DNA from: Prevotella sp. UBA1395
Lineage (GTDB): Bacteria > Bacteroidota > Bacteroidia > Bacteroidales > Bacteroidaceae
DNA: 9,654 nucleotides
NCBI GenBank assembly: GCA_002305235.1
Contig: DBQL01000084.1
Location: forward strand, 949-10,602
Direction: 5' to 3'
How positions within the stretch are numbered: the stretch's first letter is position 1; each line of letters begins with the position of its first letter. The notes under the pieces were generated by a model that did no database searches, was not told the origin of the DNA, and saw only the letters and a list, made by a program, of their open reading frames with translations. The translations under genes and the position numbers were made by a program. Positions 8,435 to 9,654 of this stretch are shown one piece after another.

Positions 8435-9061
8435 TCAGCCCACGCTTTTATTCAGTGACAACATGATATTTCGCGAGTAAGCCACAAATCCTACCGACTG
8501 TCCCAGTATCAAAACCGGGTCCAAACGGATGATGGCATAGAGCACGATCATGCCCGATCCCACGAGACTGATGACCCAGAAGCCTACGGGGAGTATAGAG
8601 TCGTGGCGACGATAGGAATAATACCATTGGTAGATAAAACGCACGGTGAAGATCACTTGTCCCGAACTGCCAAGGATGAGCAGCCACAGCGGCACCTCGG
8701 CATTATGAAAGAAATGCCCCACAAACGACGGCATATCACTCAGCATTATGGCCGTTGCCACCACGGGCAGCAGTTGTACGCACCACCGCAAAAGCGGTGG
8801 CAAGCGATGCCAGATACCCTTGACGCTGAGGTTCCATATATAGATGTAATAGGAAATGAGCTGGCCGAGGATGATCGAAAAGTCGTCACGCAGCCATCCG
8901 TATGCGAAAAGCAGGATGCTGCCCACAAGACTGAACACCCAGAAGATATTGGGTGACAGCACCTTCTTGGCCCGTTCGGAGAGCAACCACTGCACGAGGA
9001 TGCGCCCGGAGAAGAATGCCTGTGCGACAAAGCCTATGGCGTAGACAACGGGATGGCTCAT
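8435..9061 (-). CDS. Membrane protein with two LAB_N (lipid-A-disaccharide synthase N-terminal) domains
   Basis: This 208-residue hydrophobic protein consists of two copies of the LAB_N domain, the membrane part found at the N-terminus of some LpxB proteins. No LpxB catalytic domain is present. Repeat 1 covers about residues 5-80 and repeat 2 about 126-201; they align without gaps at an offset of 121. Shared residues include QW (24-25/145-146), FWV (40-42/161-163), SLVGS (44-48/165-169), a YxxxRxD-like stretch, and ILGQ (64-67/185-188). Each repeat has about three membrane segments, with one more at about 91-108 between them, so a 3+1+3 layout is likely. Its ATG overlaps the stop of the upstream glycosyltransferase (ATGA), so translation is probably coupled. 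The family is often annotated as a lipid A biosynthesis protein; I infer a role in handling or moving the lipid-linked product of the glycosyltransferase, which is unproven. Confidence 0.88.
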   Translation of the reverse strand: MSHPVVYAIGFVAQAFFSGRILVQWLLSERAKKVLSPNIFWVFSLVGSILLFAYGWLRDDFSIILGQLISYYIYIWNLSVKGIWHRLPPLLRWCVQLLPVVATAIMLSDMPSFVGHFFHNAEVPLWLLILGSSGQVIFTVRFIYQWYYSYRRHDSILPVGFWVISLVGSGMIVLYAIIRLDPVLILGQSVGFVAYSRNIMLSLNKSVG

Positions 9062-9654
9062 AGATCAAACTCGTCGATGTGGTAACGGATATAGCGGTGC
9101 TTCATCCATCTGAAGGCAATACAATCCACGAAGGGGCCCTTCAGCCTGTTCCACAGGTGGTATTTGGACACGCCTGCCGTGCGTGGATAATGGCGCACGG
9201 GCATCTCAAGGAATTTGCCACCCACCAACATGAACAGTGCCGGGAGGAAACGGTGCATCCCGTCGAAGAAAGGAATCATTTGCGCATAGTCGGTACGCAT
9301 CACCTTCAACGGGCATCCGGTATCGGTGGCGGTGTCGCCCGTCATCGAACGACGGAACGCATTGGCAAATCTCGACTGGAATTTTTTGAAGCCGGAGTCG
9401 CGCCGTCGGGCACGAATGCCGGAGACAAGATGGTATTCATCGAGGTGGGGCAAGAGCAGTTCGAAGTCTTCCGGATTGGTTTGCAGGTCGGCATCGATAT
9501 ATCCCACATAGCGGCTTTGGGTGGTGTCGATGCCGGCTTTCATCGCGGTGCTCAGTCCGTGGTTGTCTGATGATGAGATGTAAAAAAAATTGTCGTGGCG
9601 TGCGCACATTGCCTTGAGCAGCTCAAGACTATGGTCGGACGAGCCGTCGTTGAC
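9058..9654 (-). CDS. Family 2 glycosyltransferase, DPM1/ArnC-like (N-terminus outside window)
   Basis: The frame stays open to the right edge of the window, so the ATG at 9609 is internal; 198 residues are seen. This is a GT-A fold enzyme of the polyprenyl-phosphate sugar transferase type, which moves a sugar from a nucleotide donor to a lipid phosphate at the cytoplasmic face of the membrane. Visible motifs, counted from the edge: NDGSSD (2-7), NHGLSTAMKAGI (31-42), the metal-binding DAD in YIDADLQTNPED (52-63), DTGCPLKVMR (111-120), MHRFLPAL (133-140) and VRHYPRTAGVSKYHLWNRLK (153-172), typical of the DPM1 branch. There is no C-terminal pair of membrane helices as in GtrB or ArnC. Its TGA overlaps the ATG of the LAB_N gene. 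Sugar and lipid cannot be read from the sequence; lipid A, O-glycan or teichoic-like decoration are all possible. Confidence 0.9.
   Translation of the reverse strand, partial: VNDGSSDHSLELLKAMCARHDNFFYISSSDNHGLSTAMKAGIDTTQSRYVGYIDADLQTNPEDFELLLPHLDEYHLVSGIRARRRDSGFKKFQSRFANAFRRSMTGDTATDTGCPLKVMRTDYAQMIPFFDGMHRFLPALFMLVGGKFLEMPVRHYPRTAGVSKYHLWNRLKGPFVDCIAFRWMKHRYIRYHIDEFDL

Noticed and set aside
8254..8466. Two overlapping plus-strand small open frames (8254-8466 and 8273-8458)
   Set aside because: They run into the 3' end of the LAB_N gene on the other strand, overlap each other in different frames, and have no recognisable product; only a weak promoter-like motif precedes the second.
9058..9609. 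Glycosyltransferase starting at the ATG at 9609
   Set aside because: The frame stays open to the window edge and encodes the conserved NDGSSD motif upstream, so the true start lies outside.

Overview
The window looks like a chromosomal segment of a Bacteroidota bacterium, most likely Prevotellaceae or a close relative. The reasons are: an ABC-F / grpE / dnaJ gene order and Bacteroidota-type protein sequences; ATG starts preceded by A/T-rich leaders without Shine-Dalgarno motifs; a candidate promoter of the Bacteroidota TTTG / TAnnTTTG type; and a galactose cluster of aldose epimerase, FucP-type MFS carrier and galactokinase. The taxonomic call is from recognition, not from a search.

Positions 1-2497 hold the 3' end of an ABC-F ATPase gene closed by a strong intrinsic terminator, then the chaperone pair grpE-dnaJ (44 bp apart), which supply the nucleotide-exchange factor and J-protein for DnaK. 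A second hairpin terminator separates dnaJ from folC (2583-3995), the folylpolyglutamate/dihydrofolate synthase, which seems to carry an extra hydrophilic linker of about 40 residues.

Positions 4027-7819 form a self-contained galactose-use operon: promoter, galM (mutarotase), a sugar:proton MFS symporter, galK (galactokinase) and a 12-bp-stem terminator. The carrier would import the sugar, GalM convert beta- to alpha-galactose and GalK phosphorylate it; galT and galE are not in this window. A long imperfect hairpin (5194-5245) sits between galM and the carrier gene.

Positions 7820-8434 are a long, apparently non-coding gap between convergent transcription units. It contains the most unusual non-coding structure in the window: a 92-bp cluster (8100-8191) that is at once a perfect 21-bp inverted repeat and a series of 22-nt units with a GATAG core.

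From 8435 to the right edge, on the minus strand, are two translationally coupled genes: a DPM1-like family 2 glycosyltransferase (5' part outside the window) and a small membrane protein made of two gapless copies of the LAB_N domain. Together they resemble a polyprenyl-phosphate-sugar synthase plus a membrane partner, plausibly for lipid A, surface glycan or glycoprotein modification. The transport role of the second protein is a hypothesis.
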